Shown one piece after another: positions 37,156 through 48,228 of a stretch of DNA of 64,000 nucleotides (positions are counted from its first letter, which is position 1; each line of letters starts with the position of its first letter). The notes under the pieces are model-generated. The model did no database searches. It saw only the letters and a list, made by a program, of their open reading frames with translations, and had not been told where the DNA came from. Both the position numbers and the translations under genes were made by a program. Source of the DNA: Halicephalobus mephisto (Eukaryota; Nematoda; Chromadorea; Rhabditida; Panagrolaimidae); NCBI GenBank assembly GCA_009193035.1, contig SWDT01000212.1:1-64000 (forward strand), read 5' to 3'.

Positions 37156-38598
37156 TTTGAGAAATTCAAAATTGATAAAATTCAACTGTGAATATAGTAA
37201 GCAGTTGTACAATTATGGAGTATTTAGCACTTTATCGAACATTTCAAAGCAATTACAATATAGGGTTACAAACATGATATACTCAGGCTTTTGGAATTAC
37301 GGAGTATGTGAAAATTAATTTCTGCTCATTGTTGGTTAAAACTTCACAAACAGGCTGTAAATTGGAATAATTAGACACAAATAAGAAAAAGAAAAACGTG
37401 ATAAAAGTAAAAGTACAAAGTGGATTTCCAAAAAATGTAAAAACTTTCAGGACAAGTTAGTTGCTCAAAGGAATCAGAATAACAAAAAAGCCAAGCTTTA
37501 ATGATGATAAACATAATTGGTTAGTGGTAGACTTCGTCATGAAAGATCAAAATGAAACAAATTTACAATGATAATGATTCTTCACTGTTAATTTTGGATT
37601 TGTTTAGTGTGCTCCAAATCATGAAAGTTTCAAATCCCTGAATCTGTATTAAATTTTTCAGTGAATTCAACTAATTGAGATCAGTTGGATTTTTTTGGAA
37701 TGATGTAGTCAAGTCCATTTCTTGTTTGTCATTTCGAAATAATAATCATCAAAAAAGTAAGTTTTTGAATTGGTTTACTGCTTTCAATGTATGCTCTTTT
37801 TTGTAATTACGGGATTAATTGTTCCAGTCTGAAGATCAAAAACTTTCCAACATGGACGAAATACGTTTTATTGGTTTCCTTTTGATATAATTAATGAATT
37901 TCAACTGTATCTTAATTGAATTATTGTAAATAACAAAGTACCAGCAATTTTGCAAAATCTGAGAAAAAATGACGTCACTTCAAACTTGGGTAATTAACTT
38001 AAATGTATAATAATGGAAGTGCTTGTGTTACTACGATGTTCTGCAAACACAAAAAATGATATTTCGTATTAAGTAAGCATTATTATCAATTAAAACATCA
38101 AGCAATTTTTCTGTCTTCTAAAAACTGATTCATATTCTCATTCTCCGTTGATCATTACGGTCTTCTTCGATCGTGTCGATAACATCTTTTCAAATTTAGA
38201 AATTTACAAAACTTGTGTCAGATGTTAAGTAAAATGATGTTTCCAAATACTATCTAAAATATATACGCTTTTGTGCAATCTTACAATTAAAGAATTTATA
38301 GTTTAAGTATCTCTTTACTTTTATACTTTCATTTAAATTCGAACATAAAAAATAATTCAGTTTGGTGATTTTTTAAATTTGTTAAAAATGTTTTTCAAAA
38401 TTAAACCTTATTTCTGATATTTCCTTCATTTTGTTTGAAAAATGTCAATTAAATTTTTTTCAACAATAAAATTCTCTTCATAATCTTAATGAAAAAATAG
38501 TTTTCAAAAATTGAAATTCAACCATAATTGTCAATTTTTTTATCAGTAGCTTGGAAAACTACAAAATTATTCAAAATTTGATCGAGTTTCCAATTTCG
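37156..38598. other. Gene-free stretch with one partial SL1-like sequence
   Basis: AT-rich. At 37980-37998 TCAAACTTGGGTAATTAA is the reverse complement of an 18-base part of the SL1 leader, flanked by unrelated sequence. Bases 37218-37275 carry the inverted copy of the 20,9xx shared repeat. No gene seen. Confidence 0.5.
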
Positions 38599-40181
38599 TC
38601 AAGTATAAGCTACCGGTCGGAATTCTCTGAGAATTCTTCGTCGGTATCCTGGAGATTTTGTAGCTATTTGAAAATGACATTTCGGTTTTTCTTTGATGAT
38701 TTGCTTCTTGGTTTCGTCTTCATTTTCCACCATCCGCTTCGTCGTGGTCTGTCGGAAAACGTGTTCTTCGACAATCGGCTGAGGAGGAGGTAGTTGTTGA
38801 ATTATCTGAGGTTCTGGTTCAAATTCGACTTGAACATACTGATTCTCGACTTCACGTTGAGGGGTCGGGGGTGACGGTGGAGGTGGAGGAGTTTTCTGAA
38901 ATAAAAAATTTAAAAAAAAAAGTTTACTGATAGAATGAAAAAAAAATTAAAAAGCTTTCAAATGAAGAAAAAATGAAATCATTTGAAAAAAATTTAGTTA
39001 ATCTTTTTTTTAAAAAATATCCAAAAGAAAATTGACAGAAATATCATATAAGTAAACTTCAATGTGGTCAATTAAACAAAAAAAATTTTTATTTTCAATG
39101 TAATTAAACAAAGAACAGCATATTTTCCGAGATAATTGTTTTCTTCAGAATTTACTCCAAACAATAAAAAAACCAAAATATTTTTCATAAAATGTCGGAA
39201 AAAAGTATGTCAACATAAATTTCTAAAATTTTCCTGATTAAGACTGGAAATTTCAAAACATTAAGTTTACATAGTTTTTGAAAATTAAAAAACTTCTAAT
39301 TATCAATAAATTCGTTAAAACAGTGATTCAGGAATTGAACGGTGCGAGCTATGATCGCCACCTGTCCCAGAAAGCGAGAAGACTCCTAACACGAAAACCC
39401 TGGAGATGCAGAAACTCAATTTGCGCGCCAAAGTAGCAGACGAGGAAGGTAGAAGCGACGCTACAGAGCCGGACGACGTCGCAAAGAGTTGTTGTTAATT
39501 TGTACTGTTGACTACTGGAATAAAGTGACCAGTTAACCATTGTCAATTAAGGGAAGGAATCAGAATCCCTTACACCACCATTGCTGTTGGGATTATATAA
39601 GCTTCATTTTTAAGAATAAAGATCAGATTGAAAAGACAAGTCCCGAAAGCTCTGGTTAGGAATTTTGTCGAAAATAGTTTTGTTAAATCTCATGAACGAA
39701 TTTTTCGTTTGATTTTTCCTAATGTTTGTAATTAAAGTAATAGGATTTTAATTAATTTTTATGATTTTTTGTTAGATGTTGATATTTACGACCGCAAGAA
39801 TACTCTCTCACTTACCTGTCTCTCTCTTTCAATGACCCCGGTGTCGACGTGCCAATAATGAGAAAATCCAGAGGGATCCTCCGTCCTTATCATAGGCAAT
39901 TGCTTCACTTCTTGAGCTTTCTGTAGTCTTGAGTACTGACTTTCTTCAACTTCGAGGACGTAATCGGCCCTAGGCACTCTTCGTGGAGGATCCCTCTTGA
40001 TCGGCTTAATCTCTTCCATTTGCCAGTAGAAAGAAAACGGATCTCGATGTTCGGAAACAACTACCTGATTCCCAAATTGCCTCACTCTCATATTTTCTTT
40101 TTGAGAGAAAGCCAATCGAGCAGCGGCATCAATAGCAGCTTTTGATTCTTGGTAGTTGTGGGGACTGTAATCAACGGACAT
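38599..40181 (-). CDS. Hypothetical nematode protein, 220 residues
   Basis: Two phase-0 exons (40181-39816, 38895-38599) with a GTAAGT donor and TTTCAG acceptor. The acceptor AATTTCAG abuts the ATG, a strong spliced-leader site. The protein is hydrophilic with Tyr/Trp repeats around EHRDPFSFYWQMEEIKPIKR and EDPSGFSHYWHVDTGV. This suggests two copies of a motif (D-P-F/G-F-x-Y/H-Y-W-x-x-x) about 75 residues apart. Exon 2 begins with a Pro run (TPPPPPSPPTP) and ends in a basic segment (SPGYRRRILREFRPVAYT). No signal peptide or membrane segment. The family is not recognised. Confidence 0.7.
39330..39600. other. GC-richer insert in the intron of the hypothetical protein gene
   Basis: Bases 39340-39590 differ sharply from the AT-rich intron, with GCGCGCCAAAGTAGCAGACG and GAGCCGGACGACGTCGCAAA. 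There is no long frame. Read on the minus strand it starts TGTAAGGGATTCTGATTCC, so a solo LTR or other retroelement fragment is possible. Confidence 0.3.
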
Positions 40182-41491
40182 CTGAAATTATAAATTTAAA
40201 AAAACGAAGTGATTTTTAGAGAAAAAACAAAAAATCTAACGAAATTTGCTCGGAAATCCATGACTAGTAAACACTATAAGATGAGTAAACAAATTCTTGC
40301 ACGGAAAACCTAAAAACCAAAGTAACTTTCAGCGAAAGTAAGAAGTGAACATACGTAAGCATCGAGTGGTTTGTTTGAAGAACTTGTATTTAGCTCATTA
40401 AAATACGACTTAAAGAAGTAATAAATTGGATCTCTCGACAACTTGATATATTATCTCGCTACTCATCGATCGGAGGATAAATATTAAGTCCCCCAATTTG
40501 GTAAAATTAAAAAAAAACAAAATATCTAATATTGTTCGAAATATCGATTACTAAAATGTTATTCACAGCAATTGACTCCTCATAATCGATTCCATTTTGG
40601 TTATGAATAGTACCGTAAGCGCAGAAAACGTTGCTTAATTCGTTCCTTTGATTGACATAGATGAAATTTCGATTGACAGTTTACAAACTCCTTTCATACC
40701 AATTGCACTTAGAAATTGATAATCTGTGATTAATATTTCAAACATCAACTATGTGACTGCAATTTCTCTAAAACAAGAACTTTCTGCTTTATGTTTAATT
40801 CTTATATCAAAAATAAGAAATATATCAACAACGATAGTGACAAATTCAGCTGAATATTTATTGCATATTCCAGACTTAATCATGAAAGACTGTTCTCTGA
40901 AGACATTCGAAACACTGAGATCCGAATTAATATAGAACTGACTTCTAGAGAACAAAAACCTAATATATAATAAAGATTTCTCGGAAAAATTTTCAAAAGC
41001 AAATCTTCGTAATGAAATCACAGATCTATTTCCATATTTTCTGATGTTAAAAGATAAACATTATCTATATCAATATATCAACAAAATATTTAATGATTTT
41101 TTCCTTTGGTTTTACATACGCTAAAAGATTTCTTAATACCAATTGACAGCTTTAAAGATGTCGAAACATGGATCCAAAATATCACTCTGTGGATTACGTG
41201 ATCGAAATTATTCGTTCCCAAATATACTGTACAAATATACAAAATAAGAAAACATCTTTGTTTTGTAATTAGATGTGTTTGACAATGTCTTGTAAATTTA
41301 GGATATTTTTTATCATGAAATGGTGCAGTTATTTGGACGATTTATACACAATTGAAAAAGATCTTTCACGTTTGTCTGACTATAAGTAGGTGTGTTCTGA
41401 TAACGCCTCACCATTCTTAATTACCCTTTGTCAATAAACATTTTTTGTCTTTTATTGAAGTTCTTCAGTCGAAAGTCAGGAACTATTATTA
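40182..41491. other. Gene-free stretch, 5' flank of two divergent genes
   Basis: AT-rich flank between the minus-strand gene and the plus-strand GTPase gene. Short overlapping frames at 40726-41021 are not convincing. GAAGTTCTTCAG at about 41468 is a likely trans-splice acceptor for the GTPase gene. Confidence 0.4.
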
Positions 41492-44400
41492 ATGTCTATT
41501 GTGGCCGGTATTTATTCAACACTAAACACGAATGTGATTTGGATTTACAATGTTATGACAAAAGCGGTCTATGAGTGGGAAAACACTAATTACGAAGAAA
41601 CTATATCTAATATTATTAACAAAATCGGTGAAAATTTGAAGAAATTCATTATTTACGATCCGCACAAAGTTCTGCAGCTAGACGATCATGTTAAAAACCA
41701 TGAAAATTTATTCCATTTCGTAACAGCTGACGAATCAATTTTTGATTATTATTTTTTGTCTCCTCCAAAATTCAAAATCAATGACAAGATTCTCTTATTC
41801 CTCTACAGCAATAAAGAGATTGTCTCTTTGTGCAAATGCATAGATATTTCTGATTCAAAGCTAACAATACAAGAAGAAGATTTCATGGAATTTAAACAGA
41901 GTAAGAATTGTCTTAAAACTATTGTTAATAAATTTAAAATAAAAATGAATCAAGTACACATCGTTATTGATAAAGAATATGGAAATCAATTCTGCAAAAT
42001 GAGATTTCAACGGAAGTGTCAAAGTGTAGTTTATATAGACCAATTGTATTGGGCAGTTCGTTTTGTCGATATGCTCGACTATGAACAAGAAATTTCTCAT
42101 GTTCTCAATATAAAAAAACAACAAACAGAGATGCCGAATGATGTTCAAGATTCTGAGATTATTCATTCTTTAAAATCAGCAGAGCAATGTGAACCAAACA
42201 AAGACACGCCGGAACCTGGCCTTGGATTACCTAGAACTGTATTTACTGTTTTAAGGGATAAGGAAATTCACATTGTTAACATCGATAATAACACTATAGG
42301 AGATGAGCAGTGGATTGAATCTGTGATTTCATCCGATGAAGAAAGACCTGTATTTGGAGATCCAGTGGTTACAAAACTTCAAAGCAAACCAGAATATACC
42401 GTTTTTAGTTGGAGACTTTTGTGTGATAGATATTTCCACAAATGGAAAAACCATGATGAAGGTCCAGAAAGATTTTCTAAAATTACCGTCAGACATGGAA
42501 ATAAATTTGATCTTGAAGTAAAAGGGAAGAATAATATCAAACGATTTTCTTCAACATCTATGAATAGGATATTCCTGGAAACTGTGACAAATGGAAAAGT
42601 AAAGGCAACAATTATTACTGTACCTCAGTGCTCTCAAAATAAAGAACAGAAATCGTTGGTCATCAACAATGACGAAAAACAAAAGATAATCGGTACTGAA
42701 GCCATAGAAAGTACAAAAGATATTTTTACAGATCTTTCTTATTTATTGAATAAAGAACATGCACAAAAAGTCAAACCTGGACAAAAAATTGCTGTTTTTG
42801 ACGTTAAAGATGCAACAGGAATTTGTCGGATCTACACAATCACTGCATACAATCACAAAAAATATGCTAACTTATACGGCTACATGGAATGCAAATTATT
42901 TGAACAAAATGGTGATGATGAAGTTACGGAAGAAATCAAATGGGAAGTGAAAGAAATCAATTTTATTAATGACATCGTTAAGACCCAGTTGCTTGGAGCT
43001 ACAAATGATACACAACACAAATTGCCATCTTTTGCAGAAAATAAGTGAGTAGTTTATCAGAAGTTTTAATTTACTAATGCTTGATTTCAGTGACAACTCA
43101 TCGAAATTAAATTCAGATATTGAAAAACAGTATAAATCTATGAAAGAATGGTTGGAAGAATATTTGACATATGATCTCAATTGTCATATTGTTAATAATA
43201 ATACTATACTCCAGACTCTTCCCATCACAGATGGCGTGAAAGTTGCTTTTCTGGCTAAGGAAACAAGCCATATATCAATTATTTTTAAAGAAATCAAAAA
43301 AATCCTCCCTGAAATCGAAATAATTTTCAATAAAGGGTCTGGTAGCAATATCTCTCCAGTTTTAAATGGAAAAGTTGAATCGGATGATTTCCACAAACAT
43401 CACTCTGGACTTTCCAAGACAATAGATGGAGAAAAGCCGAATCCATCTATGTCCAAATCTTCTTCTCATGATGAAGATATAAATGATATTAACGAAGCAG
43501 ATGGTTCTCCGCCACATAAACGGGTTCATTCAGAATCTTCAAAAACCACCTCTGAAAGTCTTTCTGATAGAAAAACATCTAAATTCAACGTCCTCATCAT
43601 GGGTCCTACTGGAGCCGGGAAATCCACCTGGATCAATGCTCTTGCCAATTACCTCCAATATAACACTCTAGAAGACGCTAGAAGCAATCAACTCCTCGAT
43701 GTGATTCCAGTCAAGTTCAAAATTCAGGACAATGATTGGAATGATTATCATATCTTTCATGGCAAACCTTCCGAGAATGAACAACACATCCCGGGTCAGT
43801 CCAACACTCAACGTCCTCAACAGTATCTATTTACTGTTAGAAACAACAATTTTAACATTATCGACACTCCTGGAGTCACGGACACTCGAGGACTTGCTCA
43901 AGATAAAATTAACTGTCAGATGATCTTGGAGGAGATCGAGAGATTAGATCCGCCGCAAATCCACGCCATTGGGATTGTTCTAAAATCGAATGAATCCAGA
44001 CTTGTGACACCGTTAGAACATGCTATCGTTTCTCTTCTTAGCCTGTTCCCGAAGAGTGCTACTAAAAACCTTATCTTCTTCTTCACCTACGCCAGAGGAA
44101 CAATGTTCCGTGTTGGGGACATCTACAACGCTTTAGCTAAACTGTTTGATCAGATCGAAGAACGTCACAGAACCAGAATCACTCTTTCCAGAGAAAGCGT
44201 TTACTGTGTCGACAACGAAGCCTACAGATACCTGGTTGTCTGTGCTCAGAAAGATCAGAAATTAAAGGACTATATGCTCAAGTTTGAGGAATACGAAGAT
44301 TCCTGGAACAAATCCCAACACGAATCAACCAGGTTCTTCGACCATCTCTGCAACATCAGACCTTTAGAGACTACTGAAGTTACAGCTTATAATGCAATCA

Positions 44401-44855
44401 AGAAAGTAGCTAAGGGATTGGCCAAACAAATCCTTGTCGATGAACATAAATCAAAGATTTACCAATCAGCATATGGAGTAGTCATTGATTACCTCATCAA
44501 GCACAGCATCATTGTCACTGATCCACTAATGAAAGTGTTTACTCGCTCACAGAAATCAATGCCAAAGAATCTAGAAAAAAACTACTCCGTAGACAATCGT
44601 CCACAACAATCTGAAATTACAGAAAATGATGTTTACGAATGTTTAAGGAAATTAAAAACCGATGAAAACACTAATATTGAATGCAGAGACTCTATTAAAC
44701 GATATATTAACATCCATAGTATGGTTTGTTTGTTTTCCATATGTCAATCTTTGCTTTGAACTATGTTTTAGAGAAACATTTCTGAACTAAAGTCTTCCAA
44801 TTCTCTGAAAACAGACATGATAGAAGATACTCAATCTAATGATGTCTGCACATAG
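41492..44855 (+). CDS. Large P-loop GTPase (AIG1/septin-like G domain) with unknown N-terminal half
   Basis: Exons 41492-43044, 43091-44723 and 44772-44855 (46- and 48-bp introns) join in phase to about 1089 residues. Residues 689-696 are GPTGAGKS (G1), followed by TWINALANYL, and 776-779 are DTPG in IIDTPGVTDTRG (G3). A canonical NKxD is not visible; LIFFFTYARG occupies its place. Residues 1-517 are unlike anything I know, with two similar segments (PPKFKINDKILLFLYSNKEI and VKPGQKIAVFDVKDATGIC). A Ser/acidic linker (KSSSHDEDINDINEAD) precedes the G domain. The G domain resembles GTPases expanded in nematodes and fungi. The third exon is short and an alternative 3' end is possible (see 44932-45439). 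Confidence 0.7.
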
Positions 44856-44931
44856 CGGCTATGAACAAAAAAGAATAGTAATGACTGGAAATATTTATTA
44901 TTTTAATTTCTATCTTGTTTTATCAACAGAC

Positions 44932-45439
44932 ATAGCACTTAGGACATTGTTTGAAATCAGTAATCAATCCTGTATTTGTAATTTTTTCTATTATACACCT
45001 GAAGTAAACTTAAAAGGTATCAACTCTTCCTTATTGGAAAACAAAACTATAGTATAACTTTAAAAATTTACTTTTTTTATTTAGATATCACCGAGACATT
45101 AAACGATATCAACTCGAATACCTGTTTCCTCCTATTGAATATGAATCTTGTTTTTTTAAATTTGGAAGTTCGAATCACTCTGATTTTGTTTGGTGTTGTA
45201 ACTTCCGTCGTTGTCATATGTTATTTTTTAATATTTTTAATATTTATCAATCAAAAACTAGTCTCAGTACATTTTCTCTTAATACAAAAACAATCCACAC
45301 AAGCCTGTTCAAATGTGATTTAATTCAGTGTATGATAGATTTAATAATTATCATTACTTTTCTCGTTGTTGTATTTTCGGTGGTATTCCAATTAACAATC
45401 ATCCACTATATGCGTCGACGTAGTCGAAGATGGCAATAG
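44932..45439 (+). other. Candidate transmembrane-encoding exons after the GTPase
   Basis: Bases 44932-45018 follow ATCAACAG and read DIALRTLFEISNQSCICNFF up to a possible GTATCA donor. Bases 45086-45323 follow TTTTATTTAG and read DITETLNDINSNTCFLLLNM, then a hydrophobic helix (ITLILFGVVTSVVVICYFLI). The other frame, to 45439, also ends in a helix plus RRRSRRWQ. These may be alternative C-terminal exons anchoring the GTPase in a membrane, or a separate small gene. The phase of the link to 44855 is not satisfied by a good donor. Confidence 0.3.
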
Positions 45440-45498
45440 TGGAGAACGGCAGATAAATCATCAATGCAAAAGAGACAAGCGGACCTCTACACTTCACT

Positions 45499-45679
45499 AT
45501 TAATGTGGCTGATTCGCGTTTTGTGTTTACCGTAATCATATGCTTTAAGTAACAGTAATGTATTATGTCTCATATTTTGCTTTACTGCGGTTGTTATAGT
45601 TATCACTGGTTTAATTACCCAAGTTTGAGGCAATAAACAAACCAATACTAATCAGTACTAACAAGTTTTACTAAGTTTA
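45499..45679 (+). repeat. SL1-bearing repeat, copy A
   Basis: A 180-bp unit nearly identical to the reverse complement of 50411-50598. Bases 45608-45629 equal the 22-nt nematode SL1 leader exactly (GGTTTAATTACCC then AAGTTTGAG). They are followed by GCAATAAACAAACC, not by the GTAAAC of a standard SL1 RNA, and no clear Sm site (AATTTTTGG type) follows. The conserved 109 bp upstream could be a promoter. It is either a diverged SL1 RNA gene with a GC donor, a pseudogene, or a mobile element that captured the leader. Confidence 0.85.
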
Positions 45680-46005
45680 ATACGGCATTTTTCATTTTCA
45701 AGTTTTCCTGTTGTCGATAGTAAATGTACGATTTTTACGATCAAATCATGTAGAGTTCGTTATGCATTATGCAACTAGAGCCACATCTGTAAAGATTTAA
45801 TCACAAGAATAACTACAAAGTATTATGCAAATAATAGGTTAATTTTCGAATAACAAAAGCTGTTTAATTAAATTTGCCTGTTAACTAAATAATAGAGGAG
45901 TAATTTCATTTTAGAAGTAATAAATACTGTTTTTATTTATAGTTGATTACTTTTCGCTTTCAGTATTCGTTAGATGGTTGTTTATTACATTTAATCTTTC
46001 AAATC

Positions 46006-46806
46006 TCAATTACCACAACCCAAAATTGCAAGTTTAATTTCATTCCAGTTTTCTGGCTGAGGATTGGTTAAGTTCCTCCAATAGACGAAATTTGTTGTGT
46101 AGTTGGTCAATTTGAATTCATCAACGTCTGATCTCATAAAGATAAATATTAGTTTGTATCCAGCATCTTTCAATTTCTGAACCACATCATTATATACTTC
46201 ATAGTTCTCTGGACTAGAAGTATCAGACAAGTATTACACCAGATATAGGATCCTGAATAGATTTCTCAATATTAGTCGAAGTTAAAATCATAAAGTTTGT
46301 AAATGTAGTATTCAAGCTGAAGGACCGCAGTGAGCTTGATTCAACTCAAATATTTTTGTTTAAATAATCAGTAGAGCAAACATGGTTCCAATTACGCTCG
46401 CACTCATTGATATGAATTAATTGAAGTCTCTCTGGATGATTAAATTTGCGGATCTGTTTCTCCACAAACGATAGCATCTGTTTTCTCTTGTAATTCGACA
46501 AAGCATTTGAATAAGCAGACACAACGGATATTCAGCCTTTACAAAGTTGGTAATGAGGTCCAGTATGTCGAATATCATTTTGCTTTTTATATTCGGAGTA
46601 AAGTTAGTTGAATTGGACCAGTTGACATTCTGAAAGCCGTTTATGCTTCGGTAGTTTGTAGTTATTTCTGAATTCGTCATAACAGCAATTACAGCATTAG
46701 CTCCATTAACTAATAACTTATTCATGTATTTCCGAACGTCATCTGTTTCATTGACCATCAAGTTCGATCTTGTAAATATTATGGTATCAATAGGAAACGT
46801 TCCTTA
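46006..46806 (-). pseudogene. vWA-like domain pseudogene
   Basis: Reading from 46806 on the minus strand: FPIDTIIFTRSNLMVNETDD, LLVNGANAVIAVMTNSEI, DILDLITNFVKAEYPLC. A one-base shift near 46525 leads to AYSNALSNYKRKQMLSF, and a second shift near 46225 to SDTSSPENYEVYNDVV, VQKLKDAGYKLIFIF and the end ILGCGN. The alternating strand pattern and the closing segment resemble von Willebrand A-like domains of secreted nematode proteins. Two frameshifts and no start codon with signal peptide mark it as decayed. Confidence 0.55.
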
Positions 46807-46894
46807 GGATAGAAACAGGAAGTATATTGATAATCTTTACTCAACAATACAACACAGACAACAATTATATAATCATTCCGAGAAAAGAACTGAA

Positions 46895-46985
46895 GGTCTC
46901 ACTTGTGTTCTACAGTATCCTAAAGTCCCTGATATTCAGACTATCGCTTCAGGGCTTCTCTTTCTAGTATAGTTTCTGCTTCAAC
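46895..46985. repeat. Fragment of the 62.7-kb foldback element
   Basis: GGTCTCACTTGTGTTCTACA and GTCCCTGATATTCAGACTAT match the right arm of the foldback at 62661-62993 with several differences; the other arm is missing. Confidence 0.6.
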
Positions 46986-46989
46986 AACA

Positions 46990-47540
46990 GATAAGTGACA
47001 ATGGAGGCATTTTTGACTGGAATATCTATCGTTCGATTCACTTGAAATAATTTAATTAATAATTTTTGACCAATTTTGATCGAGAAATTTTATCTGATTT
47101 TTGTTAAATTACAGTAGGAAAATTTTCGAGATATTTTTGATAATTTTATAAATTTCGTAATTTTGGTTTTATTTTAATTTTGAACTTTTTTCTGACATAC
47201 AAAGTACTGATTTTATATTTTATCGATATTTTTCGGAAAAAATTTACTAAATTATCTTTATTTCGGAGAATTTTGAATTTAATTTTCTTAAATTACAGTA
47301 CTTTATTAATTTTAAATCTATTTTATATTTTAAAATTTAGTCATTTTTGATATTTTTAAAAATAAATTTTATTTCATTTAAAAAATAAAAATTATTAAAA
47401 TTTTACTGATTAGTTGCATATTTGAAATTTAAAATATTTCTTACTTTAAAAATAAAAACATATTTAAACATGATTTTTACAACAAATAAAATTCCAGAAA
47501 TTTCGTAATCTTCCGAAGGATACACCTTTTGTGGTCTAAT
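46990..47540. other. Gene-free AT-rich stretch
   Basis: Long A/T runs; nothing supportable seen. Confidence 0.5.
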
Positions 47541-47546
47541 TCGATC

Positions 47547-47640
47547 GATGACGGGCAAATGACCAGTTAAACGTGTCTGTTCACAGATGACGGGCAAATG
47601 ACCAGTCAAACGTGTTTATTCACAGATGACGGGCAAATTC
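47547..47640. repeat. 39-bp minisatellite, 2.4 copies
   Basis: GATGACGGGCAAATGACCAG followed by TTAAACGTGT and TTCACA starts at 47547, 47586 and 47625 with exact 39-bp spacing and only three substitutions between the first two copies. Bases 47640-48219 contain no other feature besides the flank of the acyl-CoA oxidase gene. Confidence 0.85.
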
Positions 47641-48228
47641 GACTTTTTTGGAGTGTTGTCTATCAGATCGGACCATCAAAGATGAACTGAACTCGATTAT
47701 AGTCTACTTTGAAGTTTTTGATGCTGGACTCTATTCTTATCTGTAGATTGAAAAAATTCAATATATTTCAAGTCTTGGTTAATGAGTAACTCGTGGGATC
47801 TTCGAAAATTGACGTCTTTGTTTTTTAAAAATGTTTTTTGAAATACATATTTGAATTTTGAGATTTCTTTATTTTATGATTTTAAGCATTTTTGAAGGAA
47901 ATTTGAAGAGATTAAAAAGAAGAAATTTTAGTATAGAGAACGTTCGTATGTCAGTTCGGACACGGTACGGGGCGCTCTCGTATCTCCGATTTTAGAAAAT
48001 ACGGCGGTTTCCTTACGGTAAAAATTCTTGATTTTCATTTAACTTTTTAACAAATAACCATCTGTTTGTTATTTTTGTTTATTCCCAGCTTTAATTTCCA
48101 ACGTAGAAGACTATCTAAGATCGTTTTTGATCTTTGAAAATCTAACAATCTTCAGAAATTGACAAAAACTTATTTTCCGCGTTAACTTGTTGTGATTACT
48201 TCTATTTCTGCATTTGCAGAATCTAGTC

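Noticed and set aside
45608..45679. Ordinary functional SL1 RNA gene
   Set aside because: The donor after the leader is GC and no Sm site is recognisable, so I report it as an SL1-bearing repeat and leave function open.
48214..48228. Upstream in-frame start for acyl-CoA oxidase (MQNLV)
   Set aside because: The codon at 48214 is TTG and overlaps the TTTGCAG acceptor that ends at 48219; ATG 48229 is the first start in the mature message.
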